64,000 nucleotides of DNA from Aquila chrysaetos chrysaetos (Eukaryota; Chordata; Aves; Accipitriformes; Accipitridae), in contig NC_044007.1 in assembly GCF_900496995.4 (NCBI RefSeq), positions 1 through 64,000 on the forward strand, written 5' to 3'. Below, piece by piece: positions 1 through 10,297 of the stretch. Within the stretch, counting starts at the first letter, position 1. Each line of letters starts with the position of its first letter. Made by a program: the position numbers and the translations under genes. The notes beneath the pieces were generated by a model, which saw only the letters and a program-made list of their open reading frames with translations, had not been told where the DNA came from and did not search any database.

Positions 1-477
1 AAGAAGGTGTCCCAGCAATGTACAGATGTCCTCAGGGGATGAGCGACTGAATGGAGACATCCAAGATAGCAGTGAATAAGGTAAGAGTGCTCTGGGGCAC
101 AATGAAAGCCTCAGAAGAGTTGTCTCTGAATAAGAAAGAAACAAAGCCTGCTACAGAACTCAAGGATAGTGATTGAACAGAAGGATGCTCGCAGGAAGCA
201 TTGTGACAGAATAGTGGGGTGCTGAGGTAGACAGAGACACAGAAGAAGGCTCGAGGGCACAAAGATACTCGGGAGGAGATTTGAACATGGTAATCATGAG
301 GGAGACTGACCCACTGGAGGCAAGCGAGATGGAAGAGAGGACAAAAAGACTGCTCTGAGGAAGAGGTGATGTTCTGACAAACCAAGAGGGGTGCAAATTA
401 CACCCCAGAGATAAAAGCGTGCTGAGGAGACCCTCTAAAGCCTGAGGATGAACCAAGAAAAGAGCCCCCCAAAAAAT
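1..477. other. Unassigned purine-rich flank of the satellite
   Basis: No gene recognised. The plus strand is rich in A and G with scattered words shared with the neighbouring tandem array (gacagagacac, gagacatcc), so it may be very decayed array sequence. The minus-strand open frames here are low-complexity and unlike any family I know. Confidence 0.4.
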
Positions 478-692
478 AAAAGTAGACATAGAAAGAAAAT
501 TTTTAAAAACCAAAAGGGTACAAGGCACAGGAGAAAAATTTAAAAATAGGGACAGAAAACTAGATAAAAGTAGACATAGAAAAGAAATTCAAGAAGGAAG
601 GCATTAAAGGAGGAAAAAAAATTAAAAATAGGGACAACAAACTAAGTAAGTGGAGACATAAAGAAAATTCTAAAATTGACAACCTACCCTAC
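478..692. repeat. Tandem-array block 1
   Basis: About two and a half units. AGTAGACATAGAA recurs near 482 and 569, and GGAGACATAAAG near 651, giving a spacing of roughly 82-87 bp. The block ends at the antisense LTR starting at 693. Confidence 0.8.
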
Positions 693-1299
693 TGTTGTGG
701 TTTAACCCCAGCCAGCAAGTAAGCAGCCGCTTGCTCACTCCCACCACCACCCAGTGGGTTAGGGGAGAGAATCTAGGGGGGAAAAAAAAAAAAAAGTAAA
801 ACTTGTGGGTTGATATAAAGACAGTTTAATAGGACAGAAATAAAGATAATAATAAAATAATTGGAGATAATAATATACAAAACATAATACTTGGAGATAA
901 TATACAAAACAAGTGATATGCAATGCAATTGCTCACCGCTCACCTACCGATGCCCAGTTAGTTCCTAAGCAGTGATCAGCATGCCCACCCCTGCCCCCAC
1001 CCCAGCCAACTCCCCCCAGTTTATATACTGTGCATGACATCATAAGGTATGGAATATCCCTTTGGCCAGTTTAGGTCAGCTGTCCTGGCTGTGTCCCCTC
1101 CCAACTTCTTGTGCCCCTCCAGCCTTCTTGCTGGCTGGGCATGAGAAGCTGAAAAATACTTGACTTGTTTTAAGTACTACTTAGCAACAACTGAAAACAC
1201 CAGTGTGTTATCAACATTCTTCTCATACTAAATCCAAAACATAACACTATACCAGCTACTAGAAAGAAAATTAACTCTATCCCAGCCAAAATCAGGACA
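693..1299 (-). mobile_element. Class III (ERVL-type) solo LTR, antisense
   Basis: Starts TGTTGTGGTTTAACCCC and ends ATCAGGACA. In sense this is the TGTCCTGRTTT...GGTTAAACCACAACA family seen repeatedly in this window (10298, 23313 and the split copy 19985-26693). It contains the family-typical TTTATATACTGTGCATGACATC region in antisense. No clear TSD is visible, so the exact ends are less certain than for the other copies. Confidence 0.8.
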
Positions 1300-1741
1300 A
1301 CAACAGACAAGAAAGAATTAAAAAGTAGGGACAGGAGGTAGATAAAAGCAGATGTAGGAAAAAAAAATTAAAAAGCAACAAGATTAAGAAAATAAAGGAA
1401 AAAAATAAAAAACAGGAACATCAAACTAAATAAACAAAATTTTAAAAGTGACAGCATTTTTAAATTACATAGCACAGACTAGAATAAAATATAAAGACAG
1501 TGAACTGGATAAAAGTAGATAAAAAATAAAAGCAACAGGACACAGGAAATAAAAAAAATAGGGTTAGACATCTTGATAAAAGTAGACATAGAAAATTTTA
1601 AAAGTCATAACGTAGAGAACAGATAGGGAAAAAGGAAACAATAGAAACAGAAAAATACATAAAAGTGAACAAAGAAACAAAATTCAAAAGCGAAGGCATT
1701 AAGAGAGGAAAAAATTTTAAAATAGCAAAAACCCCTAAATA
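1300..1741. repeat. Tandem-array block 2
   Basis: About five units of the 87-bp array between two LTRs, with landmarks such as AGTAGACATAGAAAATTTTA near 1579 and GATAAAAGTAGA near 1510. Confidence 0.8.
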
Positions 1742-1746
1742 GACAG

Positions 1747-2661
1747 TGTGAGAGGCTGAAAGAGTTAGTGTCTCAAACATCATGGTGGGGCAAGTTCTGC
1801 TTAACAAACTCTGCATAACAAGGAACCCTGCTTAGCAAGGAACCACAGGTGAAAAGAAGCAGATCAGCACCCATCAGCAACAGGAGAGGGAGAGCATGCC
1901 AGAGGGTGCACAGCTCCCTGTTCTGATAATGCTGTTCTGATATGCCGAGCAGGGCAATTCACCATGCTGTTCTGATATGCTGAGCAGGACAGCTCACCAT
2001 GCAGGACAAAAAGATCATGTCTGCAGGAAAGGGGAAGTTACCCCCCAAACGACCCCCAAGTCCCAAAGACTCACACACTGCTGCTCAGGACACCGAATTA
2101 ACCTAATAAATTCGAGTGCCTGCCCAAAGGAGGGGCAAGGACAATAAAAGGACACAAACTGAAGCCCCAGGTGTGCAAGCCCACAGGGACTGGACCCCTC
2201 AGCTGACTGAACCAATGCTGGACCCAGGACTGGTGAAATCTCTCTCTTCTCTCTCTGTCTTGTTTCTCTCTTTCTTTTTCCTTTTCTGTAATCCCTACAT
2301 CTTATCCCTGTAAACATAAACCATTGACCAAGTTTGGGACTAGGAGTGAATCCAGCTGCCCCTAGGCTCCTCTGTGAGAAGAAAAGCAAAGGGGTCTGCT
2401 CTGAACCTCGTGACTCAGCCGGAGGGCTCTCCTTGTGTTCCCTGAACTGATCCAAAAATAAGCAAGGCCTGTAGTATATGTTTGGTGATGTAGGGTTAGC
2501 ACATGTTACACAGTTTACTGATGTAGTTTCATGCGAATTTTTGTGGTGAGTGAATAAAGTTGAGTTTTGTGAGTTAAAGGATCCCTGGTGTCGTTTCACT
2601 TTAATCCTGACCTGGGAATCAGCAAACCTGAGTTGTCATCCTGAGAAATTGAGACGTGACA
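1747..2661 (+). mobile_element. Solo LTR, 915 bp, TSD GACAG
   Basis: Begins TGTGAGAGGCTGAAAGAG and ends GAGACGTGACA, flanked by GACAG at 1742-1746 and 2662-2666. The polyadenylation signal AATAAA is at 2553-2558, near the right end as in a sense LTR. A pyrimidine-rich tract lies at 2238-2290. GACAG is also a common word in the surrounding array, so the TSD alone is weak, but the TG...CA ends and AATAAA placement support the call. Family not identified. Confidence 0.7.
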
Positions 2662-3181
2662 GACAGAGACATAGAGAGAAAATTTTAAAAGCAAGTGGGT
2701 ATGGGACATACTAGAATGGATTAAAAAATAAAGACAGCAAACTGGCTAAAAATAAACGCGGAAAGAAAATTTAAAAGAGATGGTGTACAGGACAGACAGG
2801 AAAATTTTAAAAAAGGGAGTGACATCTTGATAAAAGTAGACATAGAACAGAAATTTTAAAAGCGACAAGATACAGTAAACAGGAAAAAATTAAAAATAGG
2901 GACAGAAAACAAGATAAAAGTACACCTTGAAAAAAAGATTTGAAAAGTAAAAGAATTATGAGAGAAAAAAATTAAAAAATAGGGACAGTGAACTACATAA
3001 AAGTAGACATAGAAAATGTTAAAAGCAATGCAGTTCATGACAGACAGGAAAGAATTAAAAAATAGAAACAGATACTGGATAAAAGACGACATAGAAAGAC
3101 CATATTAAAAGCACAGCATTAAGGAAATAAAGGAAAAAAAATAGGGACAGCGAACTAAAACAGAGACATAGAAAGGAAATT
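2662..3181. repeat. Tandem-array block 3
   Basis: About six units of the array, with AAAGTAGACATAG near 2834 and 3000 and AATAGGGACAG near 2895, 2980 and 3140. It ends in GAAATT, the target site of the large provirus. Confidence 0.85.
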
Positions 3182-3627
3182 TGTGGACACATATTTAGCT
3201 AACATCGGCCGCAAGAGCATTCCAGAGGCCTTTAGAAGACCTTGAACAGAATAAACAAGAAGACAAAAAAAGAAAGATGCCAATTAGAACACAGGTGCGC
3301 ATTCCACGATAAAGGGAACTTGGCACAAAGAACCTCAATTCGGCAGTTTATCTTGACCAATTAGACTGAGACAAGTTTCACGTGTTTTAATTGGTATAAC
3401 CAATTATGTCCTATGTTTATGCGCGTGTACAGAGTTAGTATAACCAATTATATCTTATGTTTATGCGCGTGTACAGTGTTGATATAACCAATCATATTTT
3501 ATGCTTGTGCGCGTGTACAGTGACTTTGCAGAATATGTGACTATAAGTATGTGTGTGTTTTAGCAATAAAGGGTCGTCTGTTGTCTGCTCTCAAGATTAC
3601 AGGCGTCCGTCTACTTCAATCTCCTCA
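3182..3627 (+). repeat. 5' LTR of the composite provirus
   Basis: 446 bp, TGTGGACACA...CTCCTCA. U3 holds three tandem copies (about 3393-3432, 3437-3477, 3481-3521) of a 44-bp module, each with ATAACCAAT (CCAAT box) and GCGYGTGTACAG. TATAAG at 3542 could serve as the TATA element. AATAAA at 3565-3570 is the polyadenylation signal. Confidence 0.9.
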
Positions 3628-3629
3628 AA

Positions 3630-3647
3630 TGGTGACCCCGACGTGAT
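3630..3647 (+). other. Primer-binding site, tRNA-Trp type
   Basis: TGGTGACCCCGACGTGAT lies 2 nt after the 5' LTR. It complements the 3' end of tRNA-Trp, the primer used by avian leukosis/sarcoma-type viruses. Confidence 0.9.
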
Positions 3648-3815
3648 TGCGGGCCGAGGAAACGCTGGAATTGCTGGAAGTGCATCCAGAGGAGACTCTA
3701 GCCGAACGATCGTCTAGCCAGCTGGACTGAGCGGACAACTTTCTCCCGGGAGATCAATCACCCTGCTCGTTTGGAAGTAAGGTGAGCGGCTAGAAGGATT
3801 AAAACGGGTGCCCAG

Positions 3816-4259
3816 ATGTCTGTGGAAGAAGGGGCAATTGTACAAATGCTTTCGCATATCCTCTCCGTGAGAGGAGTTAAATATGATTCAAATACTTTAC
3901 GTATGATGCTGAAGTGGCTTAAGGACCATGGTGCCCCCACTTCGAATATAGAAGTCTTTGAAATTAAAAATTGGGAAGAAATGGGAAAAGTAATTTGGGA
4001 CTTTATATCGCATGGGGACGTGAAGGCTCAGAAAATCTCCGCTACGTGGAGACTGGTGCTGGAAATGTTGAAAGCCCTTAAGGCAGAAAAGGAGGTGGCT
4101 GCTGCTGTAAAAATTTCAATTGAAAATACCCCAGAAAAAGAGAAAAGTGTGTGTGGCGAGGTGGTAAATAATTCGGACAGTGATGAGCAATTAAACACCG
4201 AGGGAGATGTCATTAATGGAGGCAACGATCAATTTTTAAATAACCTGCCTCTCGAGTAG
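3816..4259 (+). pseudogene. Gag matrix relic (first copy)
   Basis: An open frame of 147 codons starts downstream of the tRNA-Trp primer site in the normal position of gag. The first ~90 residues resemble an avian class II retroviral matrix domain: short helices and a motif of the type LKWLKDHG...WEEMGKVIWDFI. An acidic linker follows. It ends at a stop before any capsid, and a separate frame at 4347 carries the capsid start. The same architecture recurs at 4785, which supports the matrix reading. It cannot make a functional Gag. Confidence 0.7.
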
Positions 4260-4346
4260 AGACCTATCCCCTCTGCACCTCCCTATGAGGCAGATACATC
4301 CCCAGGAGAAACTATAAAAAAGTGATGGAAGGACATAAATGATAAA

Positions 4347-4544
4347 ATGTTAACTGAAGGTCTAAATCCTGTGGCTTTTCCAGTTACAGTCAGGCAGAAT
4401 GCCCCAAACGTGTGGCAACCTTTCAATTGGGATTTAATAAAAGAAGAACAGAAAACAGTAATGGCTAATGAACTGTCTGCTCCGTTTAGTCAGGCGTTAT
4501 TGGAGAATATATTTTCTGGTCAAATTTTAATGGGCTTCACCTGA
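4347..4544 (+). pseudogene. Capsid N-terminal fragment (first copy)
   Basis: The frame contains the class II capsid signature WQPFNWDLIKE followed by LSAPFSQALLENIFSG, typical of the capsid N-terminal helices. It stops directly afterwards, where the sequence switches to the second leader. The rest of capsid, nucleocapsid, protease and polymerase is absent from this copy. Confidence 0.7.
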
Positions 4545-4583
4545 TCACATTGGTCTGTGTGTGATGTCCTGAGCCTCCGCAAT

Positions 4584-4602
4584 TGGTGCCCGAACAAGGG
4601 AC
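4584..4602 (+). other. Second, internal primer-binding site, tRNA-Lys type
   Basis: TGGTGCCCGAACAAGGGAC closely matches the tRNA-Lys3 primer-site pattern. The preceding CTGAGCCTCCGCA looks like the last bases of a U5, so up to about 45 bp of another LTR end may be kept upstream. It sits in the middle of the outer provirus, which already has its own primer site. Confidence 0.75.
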
Positions 4603-4784
4603 CCTCGGATCTGTGTTGAATTTTTCGACGGGAGCCAACGGAGAGAGGGAGCGGAGAGGCCGGCCGAAATTATTCCTGCTGCCCCAGCAGGATGACCAGC
4701 TGAGCTGGGGAAGACAAGGAAGCGCGCGCAAGTGAATAGAAAAACGGAATCTCGCCCTAATCAGGTGAGCGGTCGGAGAAGGAG

Positions 4785-5309
4785 ATGGGGTTGGACAAAG
4801 AGCAAGAAGCGGTCCTAAATCTCCTTCAACATATTCTCTCTAAGAGAGGCATAAAATATGATGAAGCTTGTTTAAAGCGGCTTTTACAATGGAGCAAGGA
4901 CAGAAACCTTTTAATTAGTGTGGGTACAGCTTTTGAGCTTAGTACCTGGGAAGCTATCGGAACCTCCCTATGGGATGAAATTAGTGACAGGTCTAAAGAA
5001 GTTAAAGGTCTTGCAACTTTATGGAAATAAATTAAGACAACTCTGCAAGAAATGAAAGCAGATCGTAAAGCGTCTGCGTCTGCTTTTGCTGCTCTCTCTC
5101 CAACCGCATGCGAAGGGGAAACGCAGGGAGAAAAACATAATGCAGCGAGAGAAACTTTTGGCTTCTCCGGAGCTTGTCCACCTGCTCCTGTGCCCTTGAC
5201 TTCTGCTCCACTCCCTGGGACTGCCGATATTAATCAGCCACCTGACAGTTCCCAAGCCTCCCTAACCATACGTTTTAAAGGAAACCCTACAGAATCAGGA
5301 AGCGAGTAA
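4785..5309 (+). pseudogene. Gag matrix relic (second copy)
   Basis: The frame starts MGLDKEQEAVLNLLQ, with a glycine at position 2 as in many matrix proteins. It parallels the first matrix at 3816: both have the HILSxRGxKYD motif and a Trp-containing helix. An in-frame stop at 5028-5030 interrupts it; the same frame resumes at least to 5309 through a Pro/Ala/Ser-rich linker. The linker continues towards a run of about 17 C at 5539-5555, likely a further frameshift point. Distinct from the first copy in sequence, so this is a second virus lineage rather than a local duplication. Confidence 0.65.
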
Positions 5310-5639
5310 AAATCTGCCTAAGAAAAAACAGCCCCCAGATATCGCCGCTCAACATGAACAAATTATACCTAGCATATACCCTCCGTTGCCTTTGTTTACG
5401 CCCAGGTTGCCTCAAGAGCACGAAAAGGGGCCGGAGCTCATTTCGCAGCAGTTGCAGTCAGTAATAGAAAAGCTGGCACAACTGGAAGCTGCTGTGAAGT
5501 GAGAAAAACCACCAGCCGTATCCTTTGATGCACCCCTTCCCCCCCCCCCCCCCCCTCCTATCTCTGCCCCTTCCTTGTCCCAGGGAACCGATCCCCACCT
5601 TTCCAGAAACAACGGACCCCCGGAATAGATAGTGAGGAA

Positions 5640-5890
5640 TTATTCACGATGCCTTAATTGAGGGGGAAATCATAGCAGCTCCCACAGCGTTTCTGGTTAT
5701 TGCTGGGGCTGGGGGTAAACCTAATCAATGGGTTCCATTTGATTGGAAAATCATAAAAGAAGGTTGCAATTGCTCAGTATGGTTTAAAATCACCTTTTAC
5801 ACAGGCAGTTTTGTCCCATACATTTTCTGGGTCAACCTTAACTCCACATGACTCGCTAATGCTTGCTAAAACCTTGTTGTTGACATGGAA
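5640..5890 (+). pseudogene. Capsid fragment (second copy)
   Basis: Shifted frames encode the class II capsid signature again (QWVPFDWKIIKE, then a frameshift into a YGLKSPFTQAVL-type helix followed by the FSGSTLTPHDSL region). Gag, pro and pol downstream of this point are missing and env-like sequence follows within about 100 bp. Confidence 0.6.
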
Positions 5891-5978
5891 ATTTATTTAT
5901 ACTACGCTGGTGCATTTACAGCCGGCAGAGAAAATCATATCAATACAACCATCTCCTTCTCGCTACATTTAACCTGTT

Positions 5979-6702
5979 ATGAATAACACACATAGTGAAG
6001 AATGGATGATCCAAAAACCAAAACAGAATGTATGGGTAACTTTGACAAACATGATGCATCAAGAAGCTATATGTCTTTCTGTCGCTACCCCTGAAAACCC
6101 TTTTTCTACCTGTTTGGTGGGGTTACCTCTAGACACCTGGCCAGATCCAATGCCTGAAATTTCCCTTTGTACTAACCCACAATCCTGTATCGATAATTGG
6201 GACGGTGTGCATGCACACCTGCCTCAAGTATTACAAGAACCTCAAGAGTTAGAGTTGTTAAGATCAGTCATCATGAATCCCTGTGTGATGTTTAATTACA
6301 TCTATAACACCACTCGAAAGGGTCAGAATGTAAATGCTATTTTGCCTGTATATAGAAATGCTACAGCTTGGTGTAACTATATCTATTCCAGAATATCACA
6401 CTATTTTTTCTATTCCAGCTGCTTTACCTATGGAGATGCGAATCTTAATGGGAGGCCATGTAGCCTCGGACAACTTACGTTACTAACACCCGATATCAAT
6501 ATGATTCACAGTAAAAGGCTCACGATAACTGACACAGGGTTAAGTGGATGGCTAACAAGTTTTGGAATTACGGGATAGTTGAAAGATTTGCTTATGCATG
6601 GCTTAGTTATTTTAATTGTAATATTAGCCGTTGTAATGATTGTACCACGTATCATAAAAATAGTTGAACGTATGATTGCAAAAGCGTTTCTTGTAACTTA
6701 GC
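5979..6702 (+). pseudogene. Env relic with fused transmembrane tail
   Basis: The frame encodes an avian class II surface-glycoprotein N-terminus: a QNVWVTLTNM motif, ICLSVATPENPFSTCLVG, several cysteines and N-x-S/T sites. After a stop at 6576-6578, the sequence encodes a hydrophobic transmembrane-like segment (LVILIVILAVVMIV) and a short basic tail ending at about 6702. Most of the surface subunit and the transmembrane ectodomain are deleted between the two parts. Not a usable envelope protein. Confidence 0.65.
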
Positions 6703-6705
6703 TTG

Positions 6706-6900
6706 CAAAAAAAAAAAAAAAGGGGGGGGGTGGGAATTGTGGGAGATTTCATGGAAAATGGGGAACATTTCTTTAAGCCTGATTATTTAGAGTTAGCATA
6801 AGTAGGCCACAGTTAGCATGAGTGGGCTGGAGTACATGACAGCTGCAGTATGAACGGACTTTGAACCACCAGAGAAACAACGGACATGAGGAACTTGGAC
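6706..6900 (+). repeat. Internal purine tract and partial second LTR
   Basis: An A-run and G-run form a polypurine tract, followed at 6738 by TGTGGGAGATTTCATGG, the expected 5' end of an LTR. Roughly 150 bp of this LTR remain before env transmembrane-like sequence of another element begins. It marks the 3' end of the inner retroviral module. Confidence 0.55.
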
Positions 6901-6904
6901 AGTG

Positions 6905-8000
6905 GAGCAATTAATAAACAAGGTAACAGAACTGCAGAGGCAAGAAGGAGCTGCAAGAGTTTTATCGTAATTAAGAAAGCTGTCATTCGGCTTAGAGCAT
7001 TTAGCTGCGGTATGGGGACTTAGGAGTTGGTTTGTATCTTTGTTAAAAATCGCGGTTTCTTTTATTCTTGTGTATTTTATTAGGTATAATGTTGCTTTTA
7101 CTGTGTTTAATTAATTGTGTTCATAGATCTTGTAGGTCACCTTGGCCAACATAACAGGTCAAGATTCTCTGTGCATTGCAACCGCATCACAAAGCCCATG
7201 AACCAATTAGACAGGATGGCTATGACTCGTGCAGCGCGCCTGGCCAGCGAGCGCATGCGTCATAGGCTCCCCATGTTGCAACCGAGGCGAATTTTGGCAA
7301 CCGCTGGCCATGTGTGCTGAAATCCGTTCCTCTGCAAATGTACAAATACCGGGATTTTCCGAAGAGCATCGGGTTGGTGTACGGCAAGGCCATCGCTGCC
7401 TCTGTGGGGACGCCCACGTAAAGCTGGCACCTACTGATTGCTGGGCTGAGTTCGCGGAACAAGACAACACAAGAATGTACGGATGGTCCATCTTCTTCAC
7501 AGTCCTCGGAGGGACGTAGTCATGGATACCACCGCAAGCCAAAGAAAACATCTGGATGACCCTGGCTGACATGACCGGACAAGATTGCTTATGCCTCTGT
7601 ACAGCAACACTAAGCAATCCCTTTTTCACAGGTTTAATAGGGGGTTCCACTGGCATCAGCAAAGTTTAAGAACTTATTGATGGAGACCCCTGTGCAGCAG
7701 GTCATGGACTCAATGGATGGGAATGCCTGGTTTCCACGGATCGGGCATTCACCCTCATTGCCACCCCAGGAATCACAAATTCTGGGATCCCTGAATACAG
7801 ATTGGTGTAGTATTATCTGATTTACTGTTAGATGTATATAGTATTAGACACACACAACCTTGCAAAATAGAGCTGCTTTTAAATCATGGGTTAAGATAGT
7901 TTTGATTTATCTCGTAGTGGGGTTTTTTTGTATTTTAATTTGTGTGCCTTGTATGTTGCAATGTGTTTAGGAATTAATTGATGGATCAAGTAAGGCTGTG
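6905..8000 (+). pseudogene. Mosaic of env fragments
   Basis: At least three pieces follow one another. One is a transmembrane-subunit-like stretch (about 6905-7110) with a C-terminal hydrophobic helix. The second is a short surface N-terminus with VTLANITGQDSLC (about 7129-7200). The third is another surface N-terminus with MTLADMTGQDCLCL (about 7556-7660), followed after a gap by a hydrophobic tail (about 7875-7970). The open frames at 7117-7519 and on the opposite strand do not resemble env as wholes. None is intact. Confidence 0.5.
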
Positions 8001-8007
8001 TTAATTG

Positions 8008-8030
8008 ACAAAAAACAAAAAAGGAGGAAT
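8008..8030 (+). other. Polypurine tract before the 3' LTR
   Basis: A purine-rich stretch ending AAAAAAGGAGGAAT directly precedes the TG of the 3' LTR, the expected plus-strand primer position. Confidence 0.8.
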
Positions 8031-9263
8031 TGTGGACACATATTTAGCTAACATCGGTCGCAAGAGCATTCCAGAGGCCTTTAGAAGACCTTGAACAGAA
8101 TAAACAAGACGACAAAAAAAGAAAGATGCCAATTAGAACACAGGTGTGCATTCCACGATAAAGGGAACCTGGCACAAAGAACCTCAATTCGGCAGTTTAT
8201 CTTGACCAATTAGACTGAGACAAGTTTCGCGTGTTTTAATTGGTATAACCAATTATGTCCTATGTTTATGCACGTGTACAGAGTTAGTATAACCAATTAT
8301 ATCTTATGTTTATGCGCATGTACAGTGTTGATATAACCAATCATATTTTATGCTTGTGCGCGTGTACAGTGACTTTGCAGAATATGTGACTGTTACTGAT
8401 TTGTCATTGATTTATTATTAGAATTAATCATATTTAATTTTAATATTTTAGCAAAATCATATGTATGTTGTATTTTTTACATTTAACCACCAACCAGTGT
8501 CTGCTGTGAAATCCCCTGTATAGCCCCATACCAAGACCGGAGAAATTGGCTAAAATCATCTAGTAGGAACATTTAGAACTTAGATAACAAGATAAAGAAA
8601 TTAAAATCTGATTATAAAAGAGTTTGGTTTGACTAAAAAGTAGAAAATTGTGAAGCATAAGTATGGGAGTGTTAAGTTTGAAATGTAGCCTTAGGAACTT
8701 AGGAGCTTAGAAAATGTATAATGTGTAACCATAAGTATTGTTCAAAATCATTTAACCACAGAAGTTTTGACAAAGATTGGTAGTCTTGTAGTGTTTGTTT
8801 TGAAAACTAAGGAAACCTTTATGGACACCAGTTTGCTGCTTGGAGACACCTGAGAGGTCAAGAAGCGGACGAGTGAGGAAGACTATGAAAGACTACCAGA
8901 GAACTCCTGAGGACCACCAGAGACCTTCACTGCGCCTGCATAAAGGACATTTACATATGCTAATGATTTCCTGGAAGTCTAATGAATATGTATAACTTTT
9001 CTTGGAAATCTAATGAATATGCATCAATAAGTCTTAATATAAGGTGTATTGTTTTGGTGACAGGTGTGCATGGTTTGTGAGAGGACTCGCCCGCGCACCC
9101 GGCCATCAATAAAGAAGTGTCTGCTTATCTACACTAAATTGGTGTTGATAAGTTCTTCATTCCGAGCTTTTCGGTAACATGACTATGTGTGTGTTTTAGC
9201 AACAAAGGGTCGTCTGTTGTCTGCTCTCAAGATTACAGGCGTCCGTCTACTTCAATCTCCTCA
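8031..9263 (+). repeat. 3' LTR of the composite provirus, split by a solo LTR
   Basis: 8031-8390 matches the 5' LTR through the U3 triple repeat; 9184-9263 is the remaining R/U5. The polyadenylation signal that is AATAAA in the 5' LTR is AACAAA here (9201-9206). The 789-bp insertion at 8391-9179 separates U3 from R, so this LTR is probably inactive. Confidence 0.88.
8391..9179 (+). mobile_element. Nested class I solo LTR, TSD TGAC
   Basis: Starts TGTTACTGATTTG and ends TTCGGTAACA, with 6-bp terminal inverted repeats TGTTAC/GTAACA. The 4-bp TSD TGAC is at 8387-8390 and 9180-9183, as for gammaretrovirus-type integration. AATAAA at 9108-9113 gives sense orientation. The region with GACCACCAGAGACC and ACATTTACATATGCTAATG is shared with the antisense LTR at 17469-18076. 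Confidence 0.9.
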
Positions 9264-10297
9264 GAAATTTTAAAAGCAATGGAGTGTAAGACAAAGGAAA
9301 AAATTAAAAAATATTGATAGGCTGAAAGAGAGAGAGATACATAGAAAGTAAATTTTAAAAGTGATGTAGTATAGGACAGACAGGAAAGAATTAAAAACCA
9401 GTACTATGCAGCATCATAAAAGTAGACATAGAAGGAAAATTTTAAAAGTGAGGGGGTACAGGACAGGAAAGAATTAAAAAACAGGGACAGAACTAGTTAA
9501 CAGAGATAGAAAATTTTAAAAAGTGACGGAATAAGGAAAAATGGAAAAAGAATGAAAAATAGGGACAGCAAACTAAAGAAATGAAGATGTAGCAACAAAA
9601 TCTAAAAAGCAACGGGCTACAGGACAGACAAGAAAGTATTAAAAAATAGTGACAGCAAACTAAAACAGAGAAATAGAAAAGAAATTTAAAAGTGATGGAG
9701 TGCAAGACAGGAAAAATTAAAAAACAAAGTGAACTGGATAAAAGGTGACAGAAAGAAAATTTTAACAGTGACAGCATTAAAGAAAGGCTAGGAAAAAAAA
9801 TAAAAAATAAGGATAGAGTGAACAACAGAGAGACACAGAGAAAGAAAATGTAAGAAGTGGCAGGGTACACGACAGCCAGGAAAGAATCAAAAAGCTGTGA
9901 TACACTGCTTGATAAAAGTAGACATAGAAGGAAAATTTAAAAAATTATGGCATACAGGACAGGAAAAAACTTTAAAAATAGGGAGGGAAAAATAGATAAA
10001 TAGAGATATGGAAGGAAAATTTAAAAAACAATGGGGTGCAAGACAGAGATGAAAAAACTAAAAATGTATAGACAGTGAACTGTATAAAACTAGCCATAGA
10101 AAGAAAATTTAAAAAGCAACTGCTTACAGGACATACAGGAAAGAATTAAAAAATAGGGACAGCAAACAAGTAAACAGACAGACACAGAAAGAAAATTTTA
10201 AAAGTGAGATGGTACAGGACAGAGGATAAAATTAAAAAACAAAGACAGTGAATAGGTTAAACTAGGCATAGAAAGCAAACTTGAAAAAAGTGACAGG
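9264..10297. repeat. Tandem-array block 4
   Basis: About twelve units, the longest uninterrupted stretch of the typical A-rich version of the array. AGTAGACATAGAAGGAAAATT near 9421 and 9919 is a good landmark. Confidence 0.85.

Larger units (their letters stand above)
3182..9263 (+). mobile_element. Composite class II provirus, TSD GAAATT
   Basis: The two outer LTRs both start TGTGGACACATATTTAGC and end CTTCAATCTCCTCA. Flanking 6-bp TSDs GAAATT lie at 3176-3181 and 9264-9269; 6 bp fits alpharetrovirus/class II integration. A tRNA-Trp-type primer-binding site follows the 5' LTR and a purine tract precedes the 3' LTR. Between them lie a first gag matrix and a capsid fragment, then a second leader with a tRNA-Lys-type primer-binding site and a second matrix, then a capsid fragment, several env fragments and a partial foreign LTR. 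No pro or pol is recognisable. Excluding the nested solo LTR, I count about eight or nine differences between the outer LTRs over about 446 bp, many of them CpG transitions, so the insertion is fairly young. The whole element is defective. Confidence 0.88.

Noticed and set aside
478-692. CRISPR-like array
   Set aside because: Unit is about 87 bp of diverged continuous repeat without constant repeats and unique spacers, in a bird genome.
7207-7662. 151-codon minus-strand frame
   Set aside because: It lies opposite plus-strand env-derived fragments, so it is a shadow.
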